Source: Mannheimia sp041807705 (GTDB lineage: Bacteria; Pseudomonadota; Gammaproteobacteria; Enterobacterales; Pasteurellaceae). Taken from it: 64,000 nucleotides of DNA. The position numbers and the translations under genes are program-made. Shown here piece by piece: positions 43,187-51,242 of this stretch. Below the pieces are notes generated by a model. It saw nothing but the letters and a program-made list of their open reading frames with translations, ran no database searches and was not told the DNA's origin. Where the stretch lies: positions 29,922 to 93,921 of the forward strand of contig NZ_JBGTYY010000005.1 in NCBI RefSeq assembly GCF_041807705.1. The letters run 5' to 3'. Numbering within the stretch: position 1 is the stretch's first letter; every line of letters begins with the position of its first letter.

Positions 43187-43900
43187 CTATTTTATGCTTT
43201 GTTCATTTAATCTCGCATAATTGGCACAGCCTTTCTGATGCCCCTTCTTACAAGATAAACCATAATAGTGCTTTGCCATATTGAGATTTTGTTGAACACC
43301 TTCACCAAATTCATAAGCCACGCCTAAATTATTTTGGGCTTTTGTATGCCCTTGTTCTGCAGCTTTAGTAAACCAGTAAACGGCTTTTATTGTATTTTTA
43401 GCAACGCCATACCCCTGTTTATACATTAAACCAAGGTTGTATTGTGAAGTGGTATGATGTTGATTTGCCGCTTTTTCAAACCAATAAAATGCCTGAGCAG
43501 AATTTTGTTCAACTCCTTGCCCTTTGTTATACATAATCCCTAGGTTAAACTGAGCGTCTGCTACCCCTTGTTCAGCAGCTTTGAGAAACCAAGTGAGACT
43601 TTCCTCATAACGACCTTGTTCCACCAGTATGCCCCCTAAATTGAGTTGAGCATCTCCCAGCCCCTGTTCAGCCGCGTGACGATACCATTTTTCAGCAAGG
43701 ACGATATTTTTCTCTGTTTGCACACCATTTTCATAGAATGCTCCCAATATTAACTGAGAGGCTGCATTGCCTCGTTCGGCAAGCTCGCTCACACAGTCGG
43801 AATGCTTAATATAGTCTTGCTTTTCGTTATATTTATCACAGGCTGAACTGTGAGCGAATGTTGAAACTGCGAATAAGAGTGAATATAAAATTAATTTCAT
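43187..43900 (-). CDS. Sel1-repeat (SLR) exported protein
   Basis: 237 residues with a signal peptide (MKLILYSLLFAVSTFAHSSA). Five Sel1-like TPR units of about 36 residues follow from residue 42; the second is shorter (GLGDAQLNLGGILVEQGRYEESLTWFLKAAEQ). Units carry the AQxxLGxMYxxGxGVxxxxxxAxxWxxKAAEQG signature. The C-terminal end (AKHYYGLSCKKGHQKGCANYARLNEQ) recurs in the other SLR proteins here and has a cysteine pair. SLR proteins are protein-interaction scaffolds, often periplasmic; the partner is unknown. Last gene of a minus-strand SLR series; more diverged than its neighbours. Confidence 0.88.
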   Translation of the reverse strand: MKLILYSLLFAVSTFAHSSACDKYNEKQDYIKHSDCVSELAERGNAASQLILGAFYENGVQTEKNIVLAEKWYRHAAEQGLGDAQLNLGGILVEQGRYEESLTWFLKAAEQGVADAQFNLGIMYNKGQGVEQNSAQAFYWFEKAANQHHTTSQYNLGLMYKQGYGVAKNTIKAVYWFTKAAEQGHTKAQNNLGVAYEFGEGVQQNLNMAKHYYGLSCKKGHQKGCANYARLNEQSIK

Positions 43901-43919
43901 TGGTTATTTTCCGTATAAA

Positions 43920-44465
43920 TTAATAGCCTTGCTCTAACAACTGGCGGTACTGCTCGCAACCTGTCTGACTTCCGTTATCGCACGCTTTACCGAACAATTC
44001 TTTCGCTGTTGCTTTATTTTGACGAACGCCCCAACCGTGCTGATACATCTCCCCCAATTTATATTGGGCTTCAAACTCTTTTTTCTCGGCAGCTTTTTCA
44101 AACCATTTTAACGCTTGATGGTAATTTTGCGGTAAGCGGTTAAATTCACCGCTGAAATAGGCATTTCCTAGCTTGGTTTGTGCCGCCGAATGCCCTTTTT
44201 CTGCTGCATTTTTCAACTGCTCAATCGCAAGTGTTTCATTACGGCGAATACCTTTGCCCTCCAACAGCATTTCGATCATTTTTAACTGAGCAGGTACGTA
44301 GCCTTTTTCACTCAATGTCTTAAACTCGGTAAAGGCAGCTTGGTATTGTTCGTTGTTGAGTTTTTCTAGCGCGGCTTGAAACGGTGTATCAAATTGTTGA
44401 TTTACCGTTTCATCACAAGCCGTAACAAAACCTAATGCCATTAAGATAAAAATTGCTTTTTTCAC
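43920..44465 (-). CDS. Sel1-repeat lipoprotein
   Basis: 181 residues. The signal sequence ends in a lipobox, VTAC, with lipidation at Cys17 and Asp at the +2 position, which in enterobacteria retains lipoproteins in the inner membrane. Three SLR units follow (GYVPAQLKMIEMLLEGKGIRR, GHSAAQTKLGNAYFSGEFNRLP, EFEAQYKLGEMYQHGWGVRQN), then the shared tail ATAKELFGKACDNGSQTGCEQY with its cysteine pair. Its ATG overlaps the stop of the upstream SLR gene by one base (position 44465), so the two are translationally coupled. Function unknown. Confidence 0.87.
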   Translation of the reverse strand: MKKAIFILMALGFVTACDETVNQQFDTPFQAALEKLNNEQYQAAFTEFKTLSEKGYVPAQLKMIEMLLEGKGIRRNETLAIEQLKNAAEKGHSAAQTKLGNAYFSGEFNRLPQNYHQALKWFEKAAEKKEFEAQYKLGEMYQHGWGVRQNKATAKELFGKACDNGSQTGCEQYRQLLEQGY

Positions 44466-45427
44466 TATTGTACTCCCTGCTTATCCAATTCCGCATAATT
44501 TTTACAACCTATTTCATTACCACCATCGCAGGCTAAGCCATAATAGTGCTTGGCTTTGCTTAAATCACGTCTATATTGATAGAACAAACCAAGCATTACT
44601 TGGGCATTTGCGTCTCCCTGTTCAGCGGCTTTTTCGAACCAATAGGCGGCTTGTTTATAGTTTTGGGTAACGCCTCGCCCTCTGTTATACATCACACCGA
44701 GATTGAATTGGGCTTTTGCGTCTCCCTGTTCAGCGGCTTTTTCGTACCAATAGACGGCTTGTTTATCGCTTTGGGTAACACCTTTGCCATCTTCATACAT
44801 CAAAGCGAGATTGTATTGGGCAATTGTGTCTCCCTGTTCAGCGGCTTTTTCGTACCAATAGACGGCTTGTTTATCGCTTTGGGTAACCCCTTGCCCTTTT
44901 TCATACATCAAAGCGAGATTGAATTGGGCATCTGCGTCTCCCTGTTCAGCGGCTTTTTCGTACCAATAGACGGCTTGTTTATCGCTTTGGGTCACACCTA
45001 GCCCTTTTTCATACATAAAACCGAGATTGGATTGGGCATCTGCGTATCCCTGTTCAGCGGCTTTTTCGTACCAATAGGCGGCTTGTTTATCGCTTTGGGT
45101 AACCCCTTGCCCTTTTCTATACATCACACCGAGATTGAATTGGGCATCTGCGTATCCCTGTTCAGCGGCTTTTTCGAACCAATAGGCGGCTTGTTTATCG
45201 CTTTGGGTCACACCTTCTCCGTTTGCATACATCAAGCCGAGATTGAATTGGGGACTTGCGTGTCCTTGTTCTGCAAGTTGTTTAAATAGTGGGAAAGCAG
45301 CGGAATAGTTTTGCTGTTCGTAGGCTTGAACGGCCCGATCAAATTTTTCGCTATCGGTTTCGGCTAATGCAGTATTAGCGATACCAACAGAGAGTAGAGC
45401 GATGAATAGCGATTTTTTAAAAGTCAT
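44465..45427 (-). CDS. Sel1-repeat exported protein with six near-identical units
   Basis: 320 residues. Signal peptide MTFKKSLFIALLSVGIANTALA (cut near 22), a short TPR-like unit (AVQAYEQQNYSAAFPLFKQLAEQ), then six 36-residue SLR units with the core GVTQSDKQAxYWxEKAAEQG and a degenerate last unit ending in the shared CDGGNEIGC tail. At DNA level the units are 108-bp direct repeats with long exact matches, so copy number can change by recombination. The first 90 residues are almost the same as those of the 46434-47192 gene, indicating a recent duplication. Confidence 0.9.
   Translation of the reverse strand: MTFKKSLFIALLSVGIANTALAETDSEKFDRAVQAYEQQNYSAAFPLFKQLAEQGHASPQFNLGLMYANGEGVTQSDKQAAYWFEKAAEQGYADAQFNLGVMYRKGQGVTQSDKQAAYWYEKAAEQGYADAQSNLGFMYEKGLGVTQSDKQAVYWYEKAAEQGDADAQFNLALMYEKGQGVTQSDKQAVYWYEKAAEQGDTIAQYNLALMYEDGKGVTQSDKQAVYWYEKAAEQGDAKAQFNLGVMYNRGRGVTQNYKQAAYWFEKAAEQGDANAQVMLGLFYQYRRDLSKAKHYYGLACDGGNEIGCKNYAELDKQGVQ
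44650..45240 (-). repeat. 108-bp direct repeats inside the SLR gene
   Basis: Six units of 108 bp (36 codons) sharing long exact blocks, for example the reverse complement of AAGCCGCTGAACAGGGAGAC. The same blocks fill 46580-47010 in the paralogous gene, on the same strand. Recombination between the two sets would delete or duplicate the membrane-protein gene between them. Confidence 0.88.
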
Positions 45428-45448
45428 TTTAATTTTCCTTATTAAAGT

Positions 45449-46384
45449 TTATTTTGTAAAAAGTGGTTTGGTTATACCAAGTTGGGTACTAATTCTAAGA
45501 GGCTTGCTATTGTTAAATAACATACGGGCTTTAACATCATTTCTAAATTGATCAGAATTAAGGAAGCCGTTTTGGTATAACTGCAAAATTGGGTTGATAA
45601 TATCTTGATGTATCATTGTTATTTTATTTGTTGGCATTTCATCAAAAGCAATTAAATCTAATACCCAGTCATAAATAAAACTTTGATAAAAAGAAGTTGA
45701 CTCATCATCTTGATATTCTAGCGAGCCAATAAATTCATTTAACATTTCTCTGAAATGTAATAAATAGCGTTCAGTAAAAAACGGAACGATAATGGCTAAT
45801 TCACGATAATGGTGAATTAAGTCAATGCGGTGTTCTAATGCTGGAAAATCGTGTTTATTTTGATATTTATCAGCTTCAATATGAAACCAATAAAGAGAAC
45901 GCACTGCATTGGCTAATAATGTTAAATAATGGCTTGATTGCTCTTTTAAAATTGCTTGTTCAATCCATTGTTGATACGGGTTGTTTATCGGGTTGTATAA
46001 ATAGGATAAAAAACGTTTTTCACTCTCTTTTTCTGATATTAAGGTTTGAATATCAGGTAAATTTTCAATTTGAATATGATATTCATTGAGTTGTTCTTTT
46101 ATCTGATTTAATTGTGCGTTGGCGTGTTGATGTTTTTCGATAAACCCGAGATAAGAAAATATCGCACTGATTGCAGGAATTGCTGCCCCTGCGGTGAGCG
46201 TTACACCTAAAAAAGCAAAAAGCGCAGAATTTATTTCCCAGAGTTTATCCGAATTGTAATGTTTGACTAAAAAGGCAAGTGAAAACATAAACAAGACAAT
46301 TAAACTGACGGAAAATAAAATCACCCACCAAATTTTCATAGAATGATAAAAGTGTGATATTGGAGTATTGCTATTCGTAGACAT
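45449..46384 (-). CDS. Membrane protein of unknown function within the SLR cluster
   Basis: 311 residues. Two hydrophobic helices near the N-terminus (about residues 17-39, IWWVILFSVSLIVLFMFSLAFLV split around W-rich ends, and 47-70, LFAFLGVTLTAGAAIPAISAI) are followed by a coiled-coil-prone stretch (KHQHANAQLNQIKEQLNEYHIQIENL) and a helical cytosolic domain of about 200 residues. I recognise no catalytic motif. It lies between the two most similar SLR genes, on the same strand with gaps of 21 and 49 bases, so it is probably co-expressed with them. It might be an anchor or effector partner for the SLR proteins, which is inference. Confidence 0.75.
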   Translation of the reverse strand: MSTNSNTPISHFYHSMKIWWVILFSVSLIVLFMFSLAFLVKHYNSDKLWEINSALFAFLGVTLTAGAAIPAISAIFSYLGFIEKHQHANAQLNQIKEQLNEYHIQIENLPDIQTLISEKESEKRFLSYLYNPINNPYQQWIEQAILKEQSSHYLTLLANAVRSLYWFHIEADKYQNKHDFPALEHRIDLIHHYRELAIIVPFFTERYLLHFREMLNEFIGSLEYQDDESTSFYQSFIYDWVLDLIAFDEMPTNKITMIHQDIINPILQLYQNGFLNSDQFRNDVKARMLFNNSKPLRISTQLGITKPLFTK

Positions 46385-46433
46385 AATAAAACCTTAAAAG
46401 GGCGAAACCATTCGCCCGTTATGTAATAGAAAA

Positions 46434-47192
46434 TTAACGAATACCTAATTTATCAAGCTCTGCATAGGCGGTACAGGCATATTGCAAGCCGTTATCACAA
46501 GATTGTCCAAATAGCTGCTTAGCCTTGGAAACATCTTTTCGCACACCTTTTCCGTCTTTATACATCAAACCGAGCATTGCTTGGGCTTTTGCGTATCCCT
46601 GTTCAGCGGCTTTTTCGTACCAATAGACGGCTTGTTTATCGCTTTGGGTCACACCTCGCCCTGTGTCATACATCACACCGAGATTTAATTGGGCATCTTT
46701 GTCTCCCTGTTCAGCGGCTTTTTCGTACCAATAGACGGCTTGTTTATCGCTTTGGGTCACACCTCGCCCTTTTCCATACATCACACCGAGATTTAATTGG
46801 GCATCTTTGTCTCCCTGTTCAGCGGCTTTTTCGAACCAATAGACGGCTTGTTTATCGCTTTGGGTCACACCTCGCCCTATGTCATACATCACACCGAGAC
46901 TGAATTGGGCATTTGCGTCTCCCTGTTCAGCGGCTTTTTCGAACCAATAGACGGCTTGTTTATCGCTTTGGGTCACACCTTCTCCGTTTGCATACATAAA
47001 ACCGAGATTGAATTGGGCAACTGCGTATCCTTGTTCTGCAAGTTGTTTAAGGAGTGGGAAAGCAGCGGAATAGTTTTGTTGTTTGTAGGCTTGAACGGCC
47101 CGATCAAATTTTTCGCTATCGGTTTCGGCGAATGCAGTATTAGCGATACCAACAGAGAGTAGAGCGATAAGTAGGGATTTTTTGAAGTTCAT
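46434..47192 (-). CDS. Sel1-repeat exported protein, paralog of 44465-45427
   Basis: 252 residues. Signal peptide MNFKKSLLIALLSVGIANTAFA, the same TPR-like lead (AVQAYKQQNYSAAFPLLKQLAEQ), four 36-residue SLR units with core GVTQSDKQAVYWxEKAAEQGD, then a terminal unit ending VSKAKQLFGQSCDNGLQYACTAYAELDKLG with the shared cysteine pair. Two of the middle units are almost identical. It differs from its paralog mainly in unit number and tail. Likely periplasmic scaffold; partner unknown. Confidence 0.9.
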   Translation of the reverse strand: MNFKKSLLIALLSVGIANTAFAETDSEKFDRAVQAYKQQNYSAAFPLLKQLAEQGYAVAQFNLGFMYANGEGVTQSDKQAVYWFEKAAEQGDANAQFSLGVMYDIGRGVTQSDKQAVYWFEKAAEQGDKDAQLNLGVMYGKGRGVTQSDKQAVYWYEKAAEQGDKDAQLNLGVMYDTGRGVTQSDKQAVYWYEKAAEQGYAKAQAMLGLMYKDGKGVRKDVSKAKQLFGQSCDNGLQYACTAYAELDKLGIR

Positions 47193-47215
47193 TTTGGGGT
47201 TCCTTATTTCTGGAG

Positions 47216-47479
47216 TTATTTAAATTCAATCTGTAATGTTTCTGGATTAAGAAAACATTGTCGGTCAGTTTCAATAGGGGTTAATGGTGTCAGAATATGG
47301 AAGTCAGGTTTAAATAGTTGAGGGCTATTATTAGCAATCATTTTATTGATGATTTCATTTACCGCTTCTTGTTCATTTAGATTAATGGCTTTTATATTGT
47401 CGAAAATATAGGGGTAATTTTCGGGGCTGTTAAAGTAATTCTGATAAATATCAACGGTAATTTCAAAACGATTTTTCAT
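47216..47479 (-). CDS. Small protein of unknown function
   Basis: 87 residues, no signal peptide or hydrophobic segment: MKNRFEITVDIYQNYFNSPE onward, with NEQEAVNEIINKMIANNSPQLF and a C-terminal ETLQIEF. It starts the minus-strand SLR series, 23 bases before the SLR gene at 47192. It has a ribosome-site-like AAGG fragment upstream only if read loosely. Unrecognised; it could be a small regulator or partner of the cluster. Confidence 0.6.
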   Translation of the reverse strand: MKNRFEITVDIYQNYFNSPENYPYIFDNIKAINLNEQEAVNEIINKMIANNSPQLFKPDFHILTPLTPIETDRQCFLNPETLQIEFK

Positions 47480-47543
47480 AAGGTGTTATTTCTGTGTATA
47501 GTTTTAAGGTTAGTTTTTAGTGGTTTTATATCCAGTGTTTCGC

Positions 47544-47588
47544 TACCCTCTATCAAGAGGGTAGGACAGATAGTATACTATCTGTCCT
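47544..47588. repeat. Two adjacent hairpins, including a 26-bp perfect palindrome
   Basis: First hairpin: TACCCTC / GAGGGTA with a 6-base loop (47544-47563). Second: a perfect 26-bp palindrome (47563-47588) whose half is AGGACAGATAGTA. They lie between the divergent small gene (47479) and fic (47702). Could be an operator, a terminator-like structure or a small RNA element. Confidence 0.8.
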
Positions 47589-47701
47589 ATAAAGGACTGC
47601 TAAACCCTCTTGCTCGATATTAATTGAAATGTTGATGTTTATTTAACCACTTTTCTCGCCAAGACAAGCGGTCGATTTTTGGTTAAAATCTGCAAGAAAG
47701 A

Positions 47702-48556
47702 ATGAGTAAAATTAGAACGCTTGTAAGGAAGAGAATGTTTGACGAATATCTCCGCCAATCAGAACCCGATAAAACCGAGAAAGCCAAAATTTGGCAAACG
47801 GCTATTGGTTTACAAGAAGTTGATGGATTAAAGCCATCGGGCTATCTATTGGAGAATGCGAAGCAACATATTGAAGGTAAATTAACGCTTTATGAGGTTC
47901 AAGATCATTTAAATCGTTATTACCAACAGCAAGTGGTACGTTTGGAAGATAGTCGAACGGAAGAGGCGGATAAGGTTGCTACTCGGATTACCGAAATTCT
48001 TTCGGAGCAAACTTTTAGCTTATCGCCTGTGGAATTTATGGCTATTCATCGCCGTCTTTTCCAAGATATTTACCCGTTTGCTGGGCAAATACGGGATTAC
48101 AATATCAGTAAGAAAGAGTGGATATTAATAAATGGTGAATCTGTTCTTTATGCTACAGCGGAGAGTTTAAAAGCAACGCTAGAATACGATTTAAACCAAG
48201 AAAAACAGTTTAGTTATCGAGGGTTAAGCCAAAATGAGATTATTCAACATATTGCTATTTTTACGGCTAATCTTTGGCAAATCCACCCTTTCGGCGAAGG
48301 TAATACTCGCACTACTGCGGTATTTTTGATTAAATATCTTAGAAAATTGGGTTTTAAAGCCGTAAATAATAAGATGTTTGCCGAACATTCTCTGTATTTC
48401 CGTAATGCACTGGTTCGGGCGAATTATGAAAATATCGCCAATGGGATTTTTGCAACGCAAGACTATTTAACGCTATTTTTGGAAAATTTGCTGATAGACA
48501 AACATCACTATTTGAAAAATAGAGAACTTCATATTGATTTCAACGCTGATAAATAA
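47702..48556 (+). CDS. fic: Fic-domain protein (AMPylase) with N-terminal helical lead
   Basis: 284 residues. The Fic core (about 105-265) has the active-site motif HPFGEGNTR (canonical HxFxxGN(G/K/T)R) near residue 198 and the flap region DYNISKKEWILINGESVLYA. Such enzymes usually transfer AMP from ATP to a target protein. The first 80 residues contain AIGLQEVDGLKPSGYLLENAKQHIEGKLTLYEVQDHLNRYY, which resembles the VbhA-type antitoxin region that other Fic proteins carry fused or as a separate gene; the inhibitory glutamate position appears as Asp (VDG). It may thus be a self-restrained toxin. rsmG follows after 12 bases. A decayed copy lies at 42868-43112. Confidence 0.88.
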   Translation: MSKIRTLVRKRMFDEYLRQSEPDKTEKAKIWQTAIGLQEVDGLKPSGYLLENAKQHIEGKLTLYEVQDHLNRYYQQQVVRLEDSRTEEADKVATRITEILSEQTFSLSPVEFMAIHRRLFQDIYPFAGQIRDYNISKKEWILINGESVLYATAESLKATLEYDLNQEKQFSYRGLSQNEIIQHIAIFTANLWQIHPFGEGNTRTTAVFLIKYLRKLGFKAVNNKMFAEHSLYFRNALVRANYENIANGIFATQDYLTLFLENLLIDKHHYLKNRELHIDFNADK

Positions 48557-48568
48557 AGAATTTGCAAA

Positions 48569-49183
48569 ATGTTAGAAAAATTAGACCGCTTGTTAGCCCA
48601 AGCCGAAATAAATTTGACCGATCAACAAAAATCCCAGTTGGTTGGTTTTGTTCGTCTGTTAGATAAATGGAATAAAGCTTATAATCTCACTTCCGTCCGT
48701 AACCCTGATGAAATGTTGGTTAAACACATTTTAGACAGCCTTGTGGTGAGCCAACATTTACAGGGTGAGAAGTTTATTGATGTAGGCACCGGGCCGGGGC
48801 TGCCGGGCATTCCTCTGGCGATTGCTAACCCTGATAAGCAATTTGTATTGCTAGACAGCTTAGGCAAACGCATCACTTTTATCAAAAATGCCTTGCGTGA
48901 GTTAGGAGTAACGAATGTCACGCCAATCCAAAGCCGAGTTGAAGAGTACACCGAAAGCCAATTTGACGGCGTATTAAGCCGAGCCTTTGCCTCGCTCAAC
49001 GATATGATCGACTGGTGCTATCATCTGCCTGCTGAAAACGGCAAGTTTTATGCGTTAAAAGGCGTGTATGACGAGCAAGAAGTGGCAGAGATTAAAAAGC
49101 CGATTGAGCTACTTAAAGTGATTGAGCTGAATGTGCCAGAATTAGTCGGTGAACGGCATTTAGTTGTTCTTAAAAAAGCATAA
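48569..49183 (+). CDS. rsmG: RsmG (GidB), 16S rRNA (guanine-527-N7)-methyltransferase
   Basis: 204 residues (E. coli 207). SAM-binding motif FIDVGTGPGLPGIPLAIA near residue 70, plus the family opening ARLDKWNKAYNLTSVR (here LLDKWNKAYNLTSVRNPDEMLVKHILDS). It makes m7G527 in 16S rRNA. An uptake word overlaps codons 5-8 (48583-48591). It lies just after fic and is probably co-transcribed with it, which is unusual since it normally follows mnmG. Confidence 0.96.
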   Translation: MLEKLDRLLAQAEINLTDQQKSQLVGFVRLLDKWNKAYNLTSVRNPDEMLVKHILDSLVVSQHLQGEKFIDVGTGPGLPGIPLAIANPDKQFVLLDSLGKRITFIKNALRELGVTNVTPIQSRVEEYTESQFDGVLSRAFASLNDMIDWCYHLPAENGKFYALKGVYDEQEVAEIKKPIELLKVIELNVPELVGERHLVVLKKA

Positions 49184-49582
49184 TACAAGCGGTTAGATTT
49201 TTGTTACTTTTTGCAAATATCTAACCGTTTTTTTTACAAATTATTTACTTATTTTAGACCTTTTCTCCTCTTTTTATCGTAAATGTGGAATTTTTCTTAT
49301 TTTTGGAAATTTCGGGCATTGTGATTGTTCTTTTTTTTAATAAAGCGTCGGTTTTTTATATTCGCTTATGTTTACTAAGTCATTCATTATTCTGATTTTT
49401 AACTACCGGTTTTCCTAAAATCGACCTTTTTTAACAAAAATGTGATGAATGCCACTTTTTCAATAGTTTTCGGTTGCAACTCCTAATGAGTAAAGTATAA
49501 TTTCGAGCGGATTTCCATTGATCTAACAGTGGCTATTTTTTTAGCCTGATTGTCAGTTAATCTTGTTCAAAAAGGGTAAAAT
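49184..49582 (+). promoter_or_regulatory. rsmG terminator and atp operon promoter region
   Basis: 399 bases without a gene. The first part is an intrinsic terminator (49190-49235; stem CGGTTAGAT / ATCTAACCG, then a T run). Near the other end a good sigma-70 promoter is visible: TTGCAA (49474-49479), 16-base spacer, TATAAT (49496-49501). The start would be about 75 bases before atpI. The middle is T-rich with no other feature I can support. Confidence 0.8.
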
Positions 49583-49966
49583 GTGTCTGCTGTAATCAAT
49601 AAAGCAAAATCACAATATCGCAGAGCGTTGGGAATTGAAGTAGGAGCTATTTTAGTTTTAGCTTTTATTCTCTTTTTGTGTAAAGGGAATATGGTTATTT
49701 CCTTTCTTGCTGGGGGTATCTCTAGTTTTGTGCCTCACTGTGTTTTTGTGTATTGGGTTTTCTTTAGAAATTCTGCAAAAGATCGGACAAAAATGACCGC
49801 TTTCTATTGGGGCGAGGGGATTAAGTGGGCGATTGCTATCGTCTTGATGATTGCTAGTTTTACCTTAATTCCAAATCTTCAATTTTTAGTATTTTTTGTA
49901 GGTTATTTTTTAGCACTGTTTTTAAACATTGTATTGCCGATGTTCTTGAGTCGGAAATCAACATAG
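49583..49966 (+). CDS. atpI: AtpI, ATP synthase assembly protein
   Basis: 127 residues with four hydrophobic helices (from about residues 18, 38, 74 and 96). GTG start at 49583, with AAAGGG at 49571-49576. AtpI helps assemble the c-ring and is the usual first, weakly conserved gene of gammaproteobacterial atp operons. Identification rests largely on position before atpB and on size and topology. Confidence 0.88.
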   Translation: MSAVINKAKSQYRRALGIEVGAILVLAFILFLCKGNMVISFLAGGISSFVPHCVFVYWVFFRNSAKDRTKMTAFYWGEGIKWAIAIVLMIASFTLIPNLQFLVFFVGYFLALFLNIVLPMFLSRKST

Positions 49967-49992
49967 TTTTTTAATTTTACAAAGGATAAATT

Positions 49993-50781
49993 ATGGCTGG
50001 GTCTACCGCAGAATATATCACTCACCATTTGACGTTTTTAACAACGGGTGAGGGATTTTGGAATGTGCATTTAGATACCTTGTTTTTCTCATTGGTAGCA
50101 GGTGCTATTTTCCTTTATTTTTTCCGCAAAGCAGCAAAAAACGCAACAACGGGCGTGCCGGGCAAGTGGCAATGTTTTGTTGAGATGATTATTGAATGGG
50201 TAAACGGTGTGGTTAAAGAGAACTTTCACGGTCCTCGCCACGAAGTTGGTCCATTAGCATTAACCATCTTTTGCTGGGTATTCATTATGAATGCGATTGA
50301 CTTGATCCCGGTTGATTATCCACCTCAATTAGCAAGTTTGCTAGGTATTGACTATTTACGTGCAGTACCAACAGCAGATATTAGTGCGACATTGGGTTTA
50401 TCAATTGGTGTATTCTGCCTAATTATCTACTACACAATCAAATCGAAAGGTTTCGGTGGTTTTGTTAAAGAATATACGCTACATCCGTTTAATCACTGGG
50501 CGTTTATTCCGGTAAACTTCTTATTAGAAGTGGTTACATTACTTGCAAAACCAATTTCTCTTGCATTCCGTTTATTCGGTAATATGTATGCAGGTGAATT
50601 AATCTTTATTTTGATTGCTGTAATGTATATGGCAGAAAGCATAGTACCGCAAATGTTGGGTGTACCGCTTCAAATTGTTTGGGCGATCTTCCACATTTTG
50701 GTTATTACGCTACAAGCATTCATCTTTATGATGCTCACAATCGTGTATTTAAGTATTGGTTATAACAAAGCTGATCATTAA
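49993..50781 (+). CDS. atpB: AtpB, F1Fo ATP synthase subunit a
   Basis: 262-residue membrane stator subunit forming the proton half-channels. The essential arginine lies in PISLAFRLFGNMYAGELIF; the conserved VNFLLEVVTLLAKP precedes it. AAAGGA lies just upstream of the ATG. A 148-base gap with an uptake word separates it from atpE. Confidence 0.97.
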   Translation: MAGSTAEYITHHLTFLTTGEGFWNVHLDTLFFSLVAGAIFLYFFRKAAKNATTGVPGKWQCFVEMIIEWVNGVVKENFHGPRHEVGPLALTIFCWVFIMNAIDLIPVDYPPQLASLLGIDYLRAVPTADISATLGLSIGVFCLIIYYTIKSKGFGGFVKEYTLHPFNHWAFIPVNFLLEVVTLLAKPISLAFRLFGNMYAGELIFILIAVMYMAESIVPQMLGVPLQIVWAIFHILVITLQAFIFMMLTIVYLSIGYNKADH

Positions 50782-50929
50782 TACAAGCGGTTAAAAAATC
50801 TTAATTTTTTACAAGTTTAAATTTTGTAGAGTGATTACTCTGTAAAACAATGAAATGGAAGGCATACGCCTTTTTATATTTAACTAAACTAGCCTTTGGC
50901 TAAATTCCTCAACCCTTATGGAGAACATT

Positions 50930-51184
50930 ATGGAAAACGTAATTACGGCAACAATTTTTGGTTCAGTAATTTTATTAGCTTTCGCTGCATTTGGTACTGC
51001 GATCGGTTTCGCATTATTAGGTGGTAAATTCTTAGAATCTTCTGCCCGCCAACCGGAATTAGCAAACAGCTTACAAACTAAAATGTTTATCGTTGCAGGC
51101 CTTTTAGATGCTATCTCAATGATCGCAGTTGGTATCGCGTTATTATTCATCTTCGCTAACCCATTCATCGGTTTATTAGGCTAA
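50930..51184 (+). CDS. atpE: AtpE, F1Fo ATP synthase subunit c
   Basis: 84 residues, two helices forming the rotor ring. The start at 50930 (MENVITATIFGSVILLAFAAFGTAIGF) has GGAG seven bases upstream; an ATG four codons earlier overlaps that ribosome site. The ion-carrying acid is Asp in FIVAGLLDAISMIAVG. The conserved polar loop is ARQPEL. Confidence 0.97.
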   Translation: MENVITATIFGSVILLAFAAFGTAIGFALLGGKFLESSARQPELANSLQTKMFIVAGLLDAISMIAVGIALLFIFANPFIGLLG

Positions 51185-51242
51185 TCCCTATAAATAATAG
51201 GCGTTACCTTCGGGTAATTTAACTAACTTTATAGGAGGCGTT

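Noticed and set aside
44576..45289. Long open frames on the plus strand opposite the Sel1-repeat gene
   Set aside because: They mirror the 108-bp repeats of the minus-strand SLR gene, lack ribosome sites and show low-complexity repeats. The same holds for 46577-47162.
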